Shown here piece after piece: positions 8,520 to 15,597 of a stretch of 64,000 nt of DNA. The notes beneath the pieces were generated by a model. That model was not told where the DNA came from. It searched no databases and was given only the letters and a program-made list of their open reading frames with translations. The stretch lies in NCBI GenBank assembly GCA_902801885.1, contig CADCJX010000010.1:10674-74673 (forward strand), in the 5' to 3' direction. The translations under genes were made by a program, and so were the position numbers. Source of the DNA: an uncultured Bacteroidia bacterium. GTDB lineage: Bacteria; Bacteroidota; Bacteroidia; Bacteroidales; UBA932. Each line of letters starts with the position of its first letter. The stretch's first letter is position 1.

Positions 8520-9034
8520 GAGCAACAGAGTGGGAACTGACTTCCGCCCCTGGGAGGCTCGTGGCTGCCGACAAGGTCCTCTTGACGGGAGTCGGAGATG
8601 CTTCCGTAGTTCTTGCAAGCCTGAGATCCCTAGGACTGGATTCAGTGATTCCATCCTTGAAGTGTCCTGTGCTGGGAATCTGCGTAGGTATGCAGGTAAT
8701 GTGCCGCCACAGTGAGGAGGGTGATGCCGCCGGGCTGGGAATCTTCGGGACCGATGTGGTTCGTTTCCGTTCGGACGATCCTTCGGTCAAGATTCCGCAC
8801 ATGGGGTGGAACAGCCTGACAGGTTTGGAATCGCCTCTTTTCAAGGGATTGAGAGAGGGCTCATTCATGTATTTCGTCCATTCCTTCTATGCCGGAATCT
8901 GTGATTGTACGGTAGCTGCTTCAGAACATTCAGTAAAGTTCAGTGCGGCCCTCTGCAAGGACAATTTCTATGGTACCCAGTTCCATCCGGAAAAAAGCGG
9001 CATGGATGGGGCCGCCCTACTGAAATATTTCCTG
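8516..9034 (+). pseudogene. hisH: HisH (IGP synthase glutaminase subunit), missing its N-terminus and start
   Basis: In frame 2 the sequence reads as HisH from about family residue 25 onward: LTSAPGRLVAADKVLLTGVG, then PVLGICVGMQVMCRHSEEG with the nucleophile Cys, IPHMGWN, YFVHSFY and TQFHPEKSG with the catalytic His and Glu. The family's LPGVG is LTGVG here. The N-terminal strand (DYGxGN) and the start codon are absent. A GTG at 8561 opens the frame but lies inside the domain. At about 9034, after LLKYFL, where HisH should stop, the DNA switches to hisI in another frame, and the open frame runs on to 9157 as out-of-frame sequence. It cannot make a complete glutaminase. Confidence 0.85.
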
Positions 9035-9273
9035 ATTGTGACTCGGACACCTTGCTTGTCCTGGCCAGACCTGACGGACCGACCTGCCACCGCGGAACTG
9101 TGTCATGTTTTGATACACCTTCCGAGGAGGGATTCATCGGTCGTCTTGAACAAGTGATCAGGAACCGTCATGAGTTGATGCCAGAAGGGCATTACACGAC
9201 TCACCTGTTCAAGGAGGGCGTCAGTATGTCCGATCTGGAGAAGGAACTGCTTTCAAGACACAACGATAGTTAA
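9034..9273 (+). pseudogene. hisI: HisIE fragment with an internal deletion in hisE
   Basis: The frame starting at 9034 gives DCDSDTLLVLARPDGPTCHR, the end of the phosphoribosyl-AMP cyclohydrolase domain of HisIE, then the start of the phosphoribosyl-ATP pyrophosphatase domain (GRLEQVIRNRHELMPEGHYT, THLFKEG). The next residues should be the conserved QKVGEEAVE helix; instead the frame passes straight to MSDLEKELLSRHNDS and stop, which matches the extreme C-terminus of HisE. About 60 residues of HisE, including its metal-binding acidic residues, are missing in frame. The first part of HisI, and the hisA and hisF genes expected between hisH and hisI, are also missing. Confidence 0.85.
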
Positions 9274-9295
9274 AAAAAACGTCATAGTGTTTTTT
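9274..9295 (+). terminator. Weak A/T-rich terminator after the his remnant
   Basis: AAAAAACG (9274-9281) can pair with TGTTTTTT (9288-9295) around a 6-base loop, directly after the stop codon of the hisIE fragment. The stem is almost all A-T, so it is a weak intrinsic terminator candidate. The rest of the interval to 9529 contains AT-rich sequence and possible -7 boxes at 9313-9320 (TATTTTTG) and 9483-9490 (TAGTTTTG); the second suits the lipoprotein gene that follows. Confidence 0.4.
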
Positions 9296-9529
9296 ATTAT
9301 TAAAACTTTTTTTATTTTTGTCACGAAGTTTTTCATAGTTTAAGTTTAGGTTAAGTAGCGGGGCGATCGCAGTGACTGCGATTGCCTCGTGAATTATAGG
9401 GGTTCCTGTCGGCGGAATCTTAAATTTTTGTTTATTCCTACATCTTTTTTCGTTTCTTATCTTCATTCACAGGCAGTCTTCGTAGTTTTGCACTGGACGG
9501 CAACGGTGCCGGCCGCTAAACTTGAAGCT

Positions 9530-10627
9530 ATGAAGATTTCTCTAAAAAGCCTTTCCCGGCTTCTGGCCGGGATCATCGTCTCTGCCTGCCCGATCTGCTT
9601 TTCGTGCAACAAAGTTACCTTGGAAGATGCTCAGGGTACCCTGTGCTGGAACTTTACCCGATCGTTGCCCACTAGGTCTGTCATGGAGATCCCTGACACA
9701 GATTCTTTCATCCTCAAGGTCTCCAATTCTGCAGGTGAAATCCTTTATGAAGGAAGTTACGGCAATTCTCCTGAGTCCATGCTGGTCAATCCTGGGACCT
9801 ACACAGTAAGTGCAGTTTCCAGGGAATTCTCCAAGCCCGAGTTCGAGGCACCTCAATTCGGCGATGAACAAGTGGTCGTCGTAAAGGCGGGAGCTGCTAC
9901 CAAAGTCCTGCTTCAGTGTTCCCAGCTTAACTGTGGCCTCAGGTTAAGGGTTTCTGATGATTTCCATGTTTCCTACCCGGAAGGAAGCCTGTATGTCTCA
10001 TCAGCCGAAGGAAAACTTGACTATGGTAATTCACCGGATAGGACTGGATTCTTCAAACCTGGCAATCTGACAGTCTTCCTCCAGGACGGCAACACTTCCA
10101 TTCAACTTCTTACCCGTAACCTGCAGGCGAAGGACATGCTGACGTTGGGCATAGCCTGCCCTGAGACAGGACCTTCACCAGGATCCACATCGGAAGTCTC
10201 CATCACTGTCGACACGCTGCGTACATGGAGCGAGGATGAGTGGACGATCGGCTCCTCGGATTCCGATGGAGGTGTCTCGATAGAAACTGCCTATAGTGTC
10301 GCCCAGGCAAGGGATCATGCCGGAGAGAAGGGTGTCTGGGTCTGCGGCTACATTGTCGGAGGAGACCTTTCGTCCAACAAGAACGGAATCCGGTTCGAAC
10401 CTCCATTTGAATCAAGGACATGCATAGCAATAGCTTCCCGTTCTTCAGTCAGTGAGAAGGCTTCGTGCCTGTCTGTACAACTTACAAAGGGTACGTTCCG
10501 TGACATGCTTAACCTCGTTGACCATGCTGACCTGCTCGGCAGGAAAGTTTTCCTCAAAGGTGACATCGAGGCCTCATATTACGGGATCCCCGGACTCAAG
10601 AACCTTTCCGACTGCTCCCTCAAGTGA
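9530..10627 (+). CDS. Lipoprotein with DUF4493-like and DUF6359-like domains
   Basis: A 365-residue predicted lipoprotein. The N-terminus is a lipoprotein signal ending at Cys26 (ACPICFSC). Residues about 35-150 resemble the Bacteroidota DUF4493 fold (GTLCWNF... DSFILKVSNSAGEILYEGSY... VNPGTYTVSAVS). The last 110 residues resemble DUF6359, an OB-like module (YSVAQARDHAGEKGVWVCGY, CLSVQLTKGTFRDMLNL, VFLKGDIEASYYGIPGLKN). No enzyme motif is visible. The start at 9530 is preferred to an in-frame ATG at 9389 because it places the signal peptide correctly and follows the possible -7 box at 9483. It is probably the first gene of a surface-protein operon. Confidence 0.7.
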   Translation: MKISLKSLSRLLAGIIVSACPICFSCNKVTLEDAQGTLCWNFTRSLPTRSVMEIPDTDSFILKVSNSAGEILYEGSYGNSPESMLVNPGTYTVSAVSREFSKPEFEAPQFGDEQVVVVKAGAATKVLLQCSQLNCGLRLRVSDDFHVSYPEGSLYVSSAEGKLDYGNSPDRTGFFKPGNLTVFLQDGNTSIQLLTRNLQAKDMLTLGIACPETGPSPGSTSEVSITVDTLRTWSEDEWTIGSSDSDGGVSIETAYSVAQARDHAGEKGVWVCGYIVGGDLSSNKNGIRFEPPFESRTCIAIASRSSVSEKASCLSVQLTKGTFRDMLNLVDHADLLGRKVFLKGDIEASYYGIPGLKNLSDCSLK

Positions 10628-10660
10628 GACATTTCATCAAACAATAGATAATCTGGACTT

Positions 10661-11842
10661 ATGAAAGACAAACTCATCCTGATGGCGCTGTCCATCATGC
10701 TGCTGACCTCGATCCATTCTCTTGCTCAGGAGAGGATACATGCCGTCGAATTCGGCATGGGAGGTTCAGCCTTCAACCACACCCGTACCGTCCTTTCCGA
10801 CTTCCATCAGACTCCGGGAGGAGACTATGTCTTTAAGCTTGAGGAAAAGCTCCTGTACGGAGGCACTGACTTCTATGCAGCTTATGAACTGAATCCGTGG
10901 TTGTTCATAGATGCCCATGGCACTCTTGGATTCGCAAGGTACCATGACTCAGGCTCACTCAAGCAGGGCTTTTCAATTCTGGCCGGACCTGGTCTCCAAA
11001 TCCGGCCTGCCCTTGGAAATGAGTGGGTTCAACCATATTTCAGGATCGGCGCAAACTATTACCACAAGAATTTTCCGACAGCTTTCTGGGGCAGCTTTGA
11101 AGGTGATGTGACCAGGGAGGGAATCTGGAAGGCTGAGGATTCATGGAACAAGGGAAGTACCTTTGACACGGACACTTACTTTCCTCTTTCAGCCGGCCTT
11201 GGACTTATCGGTTGGATCAGCAACAGGGTAGGAATCCGCATCGAAGGCAACTACCTGCGATCCATCGGTTCAAAAGGTGCTAATTTCGCCCAGGGCACTG
11301 CAGGACTTGTCCTCAGGCTTGGAGGCAATGACAAACATTCTTCTTATGAAAAGCCTGTCACGATTGAGAACGTCGTAGAGAGAGAAGTTGTCAAGGAGGT
11401 AGTCAAGGAAGTCCCTGTCGAGACTGTAAGGGAAGTCTACAAGGAGATTCCTGCCGACAGGACACTTTCGAGCCTGATGGACAATGTGACCTTCGATTTC
11501 GACAAGGCTGAACTCACGGAGGGAAGCAAGGCTGTCCTGGACGAGGTCGCCGGGATCATTGCAATGTTTCCGGAAGACAGGTTCCTGATTTCCGGGCATA
11601 CTGATGCACGTGGCAGCGAAACTTACAACGAGCAGCTCTCGACAGATCGGGCCAGGGCTGTCTTCGATGCCCTTGTGGAACGTGGGATTCCAGAATCACG
11701 GCTTTGCTACCGAGGCTTCGGAAAGAAGACTGCAGTTGTACCTGGAAGCGAAGCCGATGAAATCAGGCGAGGGGACAGGAAGGTCGTCCTTGAAAGGATT
11801 ACCTGGGACCCTCTCTGGCAATACCTTAAAAATAATCAATAA
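10661..11842 (+). CDS. OmpA-family outer membrane protein
   Basis: A 393-residue protein with a Sec signal peptide (about residues 1-22, ending SLAQ) and an N-terminal beta-barrel-like region rich in aromatic strands (residues about 25-225). A charged linker of repeated VVKEV/KEV units follows (residues about 235-265), then a C-terminal OmpA peptidoglycan-binding domain (NVTFDFDKAELTEGSKAVLD, ISGHTDARGSETYNEQLS, RAVFDALVERGIPESRL, RGFGKK). The conserved Asp and Arg that contact diaminopimelate are in HTDARG and the following TDRARA. It anchors the outer membrane to the cell wall. It lies between two lipoprotein genes with gaps of 33 and 11 bases, so co-transcription is likely. Confidence 0.88.
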   Translation: MKDKLILMALSIMLLTSIHSLAQERIHAVEFGMGGSAFNHTRTVLSDFHQTPGGDYVFKLEEKLLYGGTDFYAAYELNPWLFIDAHGTLGFARYHDSGSLKQGFSILAGPGLQIRPALGNEWVQPYFRIGANYYHKNFPTAFWGSFEGDVTREGIWKAEDSWNKGSTFDTDTYFPLSAGLGLIGWISNRVGIRIEGNYLRSIGSKGANFAQGTAGLVLRLGGNDKHSSYEKPVTIENVVEREVVKEVVKEVPVETVREVYKEIPADRTLSSLMDNVTFDFDKAELTEGSKAVLDEVAGIIAMFPEDRFLISGHTDARGSETYNEQLSTDRARAVFDALVERGIPESRLCYRGFGKKTAVVPGSEADEIRRGDRKVVLERITWDPLWQYLKNNQ

Positions 11843-11853
11843 TACCTAAAAAC

Positions 11854-14103
11854 ATGAAAAACAGATTCTTATTAGTAGCATTCCTGCTCAAGACCGCATT
11901 TTTGCTTGCAGTGTCATGCAATTCCCTGGAAGTAACCCTGCCGCAAGGTCCCAAGGGAGAACAAGGTATCCAGGGCGTGGCTGGAAAGGATGGACTCTCT
12001 GCCTACGAAGTGTGGGTATCCTGCGTCAAAGATCATCAGATCAATGACTGGGACGGGGGCACCGGGATAGAAGACTATTTCAAATACCTCAAGGGAAAGG
12101 ATGGCGCGGATGGCAAGTCGGCCTTTGAATTATGGCGTGAATATGTTCTCACCGGGGCTGAAGACCCTAAGAACCCTGGGAAAGAATGGGATACCGGGAG
12201 GATAAGTGAGAGGGATTTCTACTATTTCCTGTCCGGGTCGGATGGAAAGGACGGCAACACGCCTTTTATCGGGGAGAATGGCAACTGGTGGATTATAGTC
12301 GAGGGAGAACCTGAAGACTTGGGAGTCCCGGCTCAAGGCCCGCAGGGAGACCAAGGGAAGCAAGGCTGTAGCCCGTATGTCGGTGACAACGGGAATTGGT
12401 GGATTGAGGAGGAAGATTCAGGAGTTCCGGCAAACGGGCTTTCAGCCTATGAACTCTGGGTAGAAGATGTGATTTCCGATGATGGTCTGCCGAATCCATG
12501 CAACGGAATCTATGATCCGGAAGAATACCCGACATGGCCGGAAGATGCAATATCTATGGAAGATTTTTATGAGTACCTGTCCGGAAGCGACGGCCGCGAC
12601 GGCAAGGATGGTAAGGACGGCAAGGATGGTAAGGACGGCAAGGACGGAAAAGACGGGAAAGACGGAAGGGACGGAGTTGATGCGATCGGCGGAGGTATTT
12701 CGGTTGCCGACACCCTGTACACCGAAAGGGTTGACAAGGACAAGTACAACGTCGCTCCCGTAATAGCATTGGGTTTGTCTTCCGGGACCTCCGTTTCTTT
12801 TGAGTATGTCAATCCGTTCTCAGGCGGAGCAGCTTTCATAGTGACAGGACCTGGGCCGGTCATCATACCAGGATGCGAAGTGACATTTACAACAATGGAC
12901 GGTGCTAGAACCTACACAAAGACTTCGGACTCTTCTGGTTACATCTATCTTTCAAGGTCTGAACTTCCGGAGTGGTACGACGGCGCACCTTCGGCTGCAG
13001 ATGATCCTGAAAACATTGATTCCGGAGTGAAACCATCCAGTTTTTCATTCGGTGGGACAGTTGTTACGGAGGATGAAAAGATCGCTTCAACATGCAAGGT
13101 CCCTTATCAGGTTGGTCTGGAGATGACCCTGACAGGTGGTGCCCTTAGGAAGAGAAGCTCACTGGTAAAATACGAGATCCATAGGATAGTCGAAGGGGAA
13201 AGGGAGGAACAATCTTTTCTGGAGTGTGATCCCCGCGGTTTCGTCGATGATTATCGCGGCACCGGATTCCTGCATAATGTCCCTTCCTGCTACAAATACT
13301 ACCGTAATGAGGGTGCGGCGATGCTGCTGAGGAAGATGTATGAAACCGCTTCGTCGACGTCCACGGCAATTCCTCCTTCTTCTGCTACGGATTCGGAACT
13401 TCTCGATTATTTCAGCACGCTGGCCAACCTGTTTGAAGGCGAAGTCCCTGGCTTTAGAAGGGCCGTAGGTGAAGAATACTTCGGTTCACCTTCTTTCGGT
13501 GACGGAGAGTATCCTTCGCAGATAGGGGTTTATGAGACATTTACTTATGTCAGCAAGGGTTCTCTTCTCAAGGCCAGTTACAAGCCTGATTATGGCCTGA
13601 AGGTCTTGGATGAGGTCCGTGAGGTACACATCCCGTCCATCACGCCTCTCCCTTCGACTGTACTCAAAGCTTCCTATGCCTGGAAGAGCGGACACACTAC
13701 CCTGACCTTCGAACTTGACTGGGGAGCGATAGATGCACTAGAGGTGGCAGATGATTACTCCGGCCGATGGGAAGGCAGTCAGTATGTTTATGATTATTGC
13801 CGCTTCAAGGATCTTTCCTACAGGCCTTCGTCAGTCTTCTCGACATTCAGGGCGAAAGGGCGTTTCAACGGTTCCTTGATTGATTCCAAGACTGGTATTT
13901 CATGGAAGTCTCCGATAGTCTTCACTGACATCTACGATGATTTCTCTACGACGATTGATGATGTCGGTGGCAGCTACGTGTTGTTCGACGGCCTTTCAGG
14001 AACTTTCAGTTATGATTCTTCCCAGGATGATGAAAACGGCAACGGAACTGCCTACCTTTTCGGCTGCGCAATCAGCAAGACTGAGGACAAATCAGGAGAA
14101 TAA
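11854..14103 (+). CDS. Modular collagen-like surface lipoprotein
   Basis: A 749-residue lipoprotein (signal to Cys22 in LLAVSCNS). Residues about 30-285 combine Gly-X-Y triplets with two kinds of small inserted module. One reads GxSA(Y/F)E(L/V)W ... (D/E)(Y/F)FxYL(K/S)G and occurs three times. The other reads (T/S)P(F/Y)xG(E/D)NGNWWI and occurs twice. The longest collagen stretch is a run of GKDG-type triplets (about residues 245-275). The remaining 450 residues form an unrecognised, aromatic and Ser-rich C-terminal region without enzyme motifs. Collagen-like triplets suggest a trimeric stalk; this is inference. It follows the OmpA gene by 11 bases. Confidence 0.8.
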   Translation: MKNRFLLVAFLLKTAFLLAVSCNSLEVTLPQGPKGEQGIQGVAGKDGLSAYEVWVSCVKDHQINDWDGGTGIEDYFKYLKGKDGADGKSAFELWREYVLTGAEDPKNPGKEWDTGRISERDFYYFLSGSDGKDGNTPFIGENGNWWIIVEGEPEDLGVPAQGPQGDQGKQGCSPYVGDNGNWWIEEEDSGVPANGLSAYELWVEDVISDDGLPNPCNGIYDPEEYPTWPEDAISMEDFYEYLSGSDGRDGKDGKDGKDGKDGKDGKDGKDGRDGVDAIGGGISVADTLYTERVDKDKYNVAPVIALGLSSGTSVSFEYVNPFSGGAAFIVTGPGPVIIPGCEVTFTTMDGARTYTKTSDSSGYIYLSRSELPEWYDGAPSAADDPENIDSGVKPSSFSFGGTVVTEDEKIASTCKVPYQVGLEMTLTGGALRKRSSLVKYEIHRIVEGEREEQSFLECDPRGFVDDYRGTGFLHNVPSCYKYYRNEGAAMLLRKMYETASSTSTAIPPSSATDSELLDYFSTLANLFEGEVPGFRRAVGEEYFGSPSFGDGEYPSQIGVYETFTYVSKGSLLKASYKPDYGLKVLDEVREVHIPSITPLPSTVLKASYAWKSGHTTLTFELDWGAIDALEVADDYSGRWEGSQYVYDYCRFKDLSYRPSSVFSTFRAKGRFNGSLIDSKTGISWKSPIVFTDIYDDFSTTIDDVGGSYVLFDGLSGTFSYDSSQDDENGNGTAYLFGCAISKTEDKSGE
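12588..12675 (+). repeat. Tandem repeat encoding Gly-Lys-Asp-Gly collagen triplets
   Basis: Near-perfect 9-18 base units (GACGGCAAGGATGGTAAG-type) repeat in tandem within the collagen-like lipoprotein gene. Synonymous GAT/GAC and GGC/GGT differences show drift within the array. Such arrays change length by slippage, in multiples of 9 bases that keep the frame. Confidence 0.85.
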
Positions 14104-14130
14104 TCAGGAATAATTGCTTATTTTAGCGTC

Positions 14131-15009
14131 ATGAAAAGGATGATAACCCTTCTCATGGCGCTATTTGCCATGTTGTGCAGCCCTTCTTCTTTCGGGCAGA
14201 AATATATTACCACCGCAGCTGACCGCAACTTGGCGGAGAAAGTCATGAACTCGCTTCTTGACGCTTCGTCACAAGTGAGTGACGTTAAGGTCTCCGACCT
14301 GATGGTCATGGCTGCTGAGCAACTTATGGGAACGCCCTATGTAGCAGGGACTCTGGAGGAGGATCCGCTCCACGAGCAGCTGCGCATCTATCTCACCAGG
14401 ACTGATTGTATCCTCTTCGTGGAGACCTGCCTGAATCTGGCCTTGACAGTGCGTAGCGGTTCATCATCGTTCGATGACTATGCATCCAACGTGGCAAAGA
14501 CAAGGTATCGCTGCAAACCTCCATATTCCTATGGCGACAGGATCCACTACACGACGGAATGGATTCGCCGACAGGAGGGTGTTCTTAAGGACATCACCCT
14601 TGACCTCGGGGGAGAAGTGAACGATCATCCGATCGGTTTCATGTCGCAGAACTACAAGAGCTATAAGCAGCTGGCAGATGCTGACAACATCCCCAGGGCT
14701 GCACTTGACCTGAAAAAAATAACAGAAGTCGAGGAAGCTTTGAACAAGGAGCCGATGACTTTCATCCCTAAATCGAAAGTCGCATCGGCATGCGGCGGAA
14801 TAAAAAGCGGAGACATAATCTGTTATGTCTCCGGTGTCAAGGGGCTTGACATAGCCCATGTCGCAATCGCGTTTGTCAGGGATGGCCGGGTGGGATTCAT
14901 CCATGCCTCCCAGAAAGACGGAAAGGTTGAAATCGACAGACAGACGATTGAAGAATACGTCAGCTCCCGTTCCAACCTTTCTGGGATCAAGGTCGTAAGA
15001 CCCTTATAG
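14131..15009 (+). CDS. DUF1460 N-acetylmuramoyl-L-alanine amidase-like protein
   Basis: A 292-residue exported protein (signal about residues 1-22, ending SFGQ) resembling the DUF1460 family of NlpC/P60-like cell-wall amidases from Bacteroidota. The catalytic Cys is expected at Cys93 in RTDCILFVE and the His at His243 in DIAHVAIAF. Other family features are GTPYVAGTLE before the Cys and the SGDIICYV strand before the His. Known relatives cleave the amide between MurNAc and L-Ala in peptidoglycan or muropeptides. It starts 27 bases after the collagen-like gene and may be in the same transcript; its stop faces the next gene two bases away. Confidence 0.8.
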   Translation: MKRMITLLMALFAMLCSPSSFGQKYITTAADRNLAEKVMNSLLDASSQVSDVKVSDLMVMAAEQLMGTPYVAGTLEEDPLHEQLRIYLTRTDCILFVETCLNLALTVRSGSSSFDDYASNVAKTRYRCKPPYSYGDRIHYTTEWIRRQEGVLKDITLDLGGEVNDHPIGFMSQNYKSYKQLADADNIPRAALDLKKITEVEEALNKEPMTFIPKSKVASACGGIKSGDIICYVSGVKGLDIAHVAIAFVRDGRVGFIHASQKDGKVEIDRQTIEEYVSSRSNLSGIKVVRPL

Positions 15010-15011
15010 TC

Positions 15012-15464
15012 CTACCTCTTCCCGAAGAGACCACCAAGCACACTGTTGATGATACCTTTGCCGATACCGGAACCTCCGACGGCAATGATGATGTCATTGA
15101 TGTCCACCTTGCCGTCTCCGTTCTGATCCTTGAACACTTTGGTTACTCCTCCAAGGATGTTAGGGATGAGCTTGGTGAGGGTCGTCCCCAGGACAGCTCC
15201 GAGTCCGAGTTTCTTCAGGACGTTGGTGTTGAACAGGTTGCCTGCAAGATTAGTGATCGGGCTGCTCTCTACAGAGGTCTTGCCGCCAAAGAGATCCTTG
15301 ATCATGTTGATGCCACCTGCCTTGGTAGCAGTCTGGGTAAGGCTGCCAAGGATGGATTCGGAGAGACCGCCAAGAACCTGGTTCTTGACATCGGCAGGAA
15401 TCTCAATGCCACCTACGGCTGAGTTGACCTGCTGCTTGATGATGTCGTTTAATGAGAATGCCAT
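15012..15464 (-). CDS. Gly-rich DUF937-like protein with a Ca2+-binding loop
   Basis: A 150-residue protein without a signal peptide. It is rich in Gly, Leu, Ile and Asn, with repeated amphipathic stretches (QVLGGLSESILGSLTQTATK, GLGAVLGTTLTKLIPNILGG) that resemble the DUF937/YidB type of small bacterial proteins. Residues about 112-123 read DQNGDGKVDIND, which fits the EF-hand/dockerin Ca2+ loop (Asp at positions 1, 5 and 9, Gly at 6, acidic at 12). No function can be assigned from sequence. A promoter candidate TAAATTTG is on the minus strand at 15514-15521, with TTG 18 bases upstream at 15540-15542. Confidence 0.65.
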   Translation of the reverse strand: MAFSLNDIIKQQVNSAVGGIEIPADVKNQVLGGLSESILGSLTQTATKAGGINMIKDLFGGKTSVESSPITNLAGNLFNTNVLKKLGLGAVLGTTLTKLIPNILGGVTKVFKDQNGDGKVDINDIIIAVGGSGIGKGIINSVLGGLFGKR

Positions 15465-15513
15465 TGTTTTATTAATTTGGTTGTTGACTATGATTCAGTT
15501 AGAGCGTACTGTA

Positions 15514-15542
15514 CAAATTTACTATTTTCCCGGGATTTACAA
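15514..15542 (-). promoter_or_regulatory. Promoter of the DUF937-like gene
   Basis: On the minus strand, TTG (15542-15540) is followed after 18 bases by TAAATTTG (15521-15514), close to the Bacteroidota promoter consensus. The gene starts 50 bases downstream at 15464. Confidence 0.5.
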
Positions 15543-15567
15543 TGGAAATGATTGATAATTTAATTTG

Positions 15568-15575
15568 TATATTTG
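15568..15575 (+). promoter_or_regulatory. -7 box of the ExuT-type transporter gene
   Basis: TATATTTG matches TAnnTTTG exactly and lies 22 bases before the transporter start at 15598. No convincing -33 element is seen. Confidence 0.5.
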
Positions 15576-15597
15576 TAATATCAATCGACCACTAATC

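Noticed and set aside
7977..9157. A natural HisG-HisH fusion enzyme
   Set aside because: The two parts are in different frames and separated by a stop codon, and each lacks essential parts of its domain.
8561..9157. A short, novel glutaminase gene starting with GTG at 8561
   Set aside because: HisH similarity continues upstream of the GTG, the N-terminal strand of the fold is missing, and the tail after 9034 is out-of-frame hisI sequence.
7803..9529. A mobile element or phage as the cause of the his deletions
   Set aside because: No transposase, integrase, terminal repeats or target duplications are visible at any of the junctions; base composition is unchanged.
12588..12675. Short tandem repeats that might be a CRISPR array
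   Set aside because: The repeats are 9-18 bases without unique spacers and stay in frame within a gene, encoding Gly-Lys-Asp-Gly collagen triplets.
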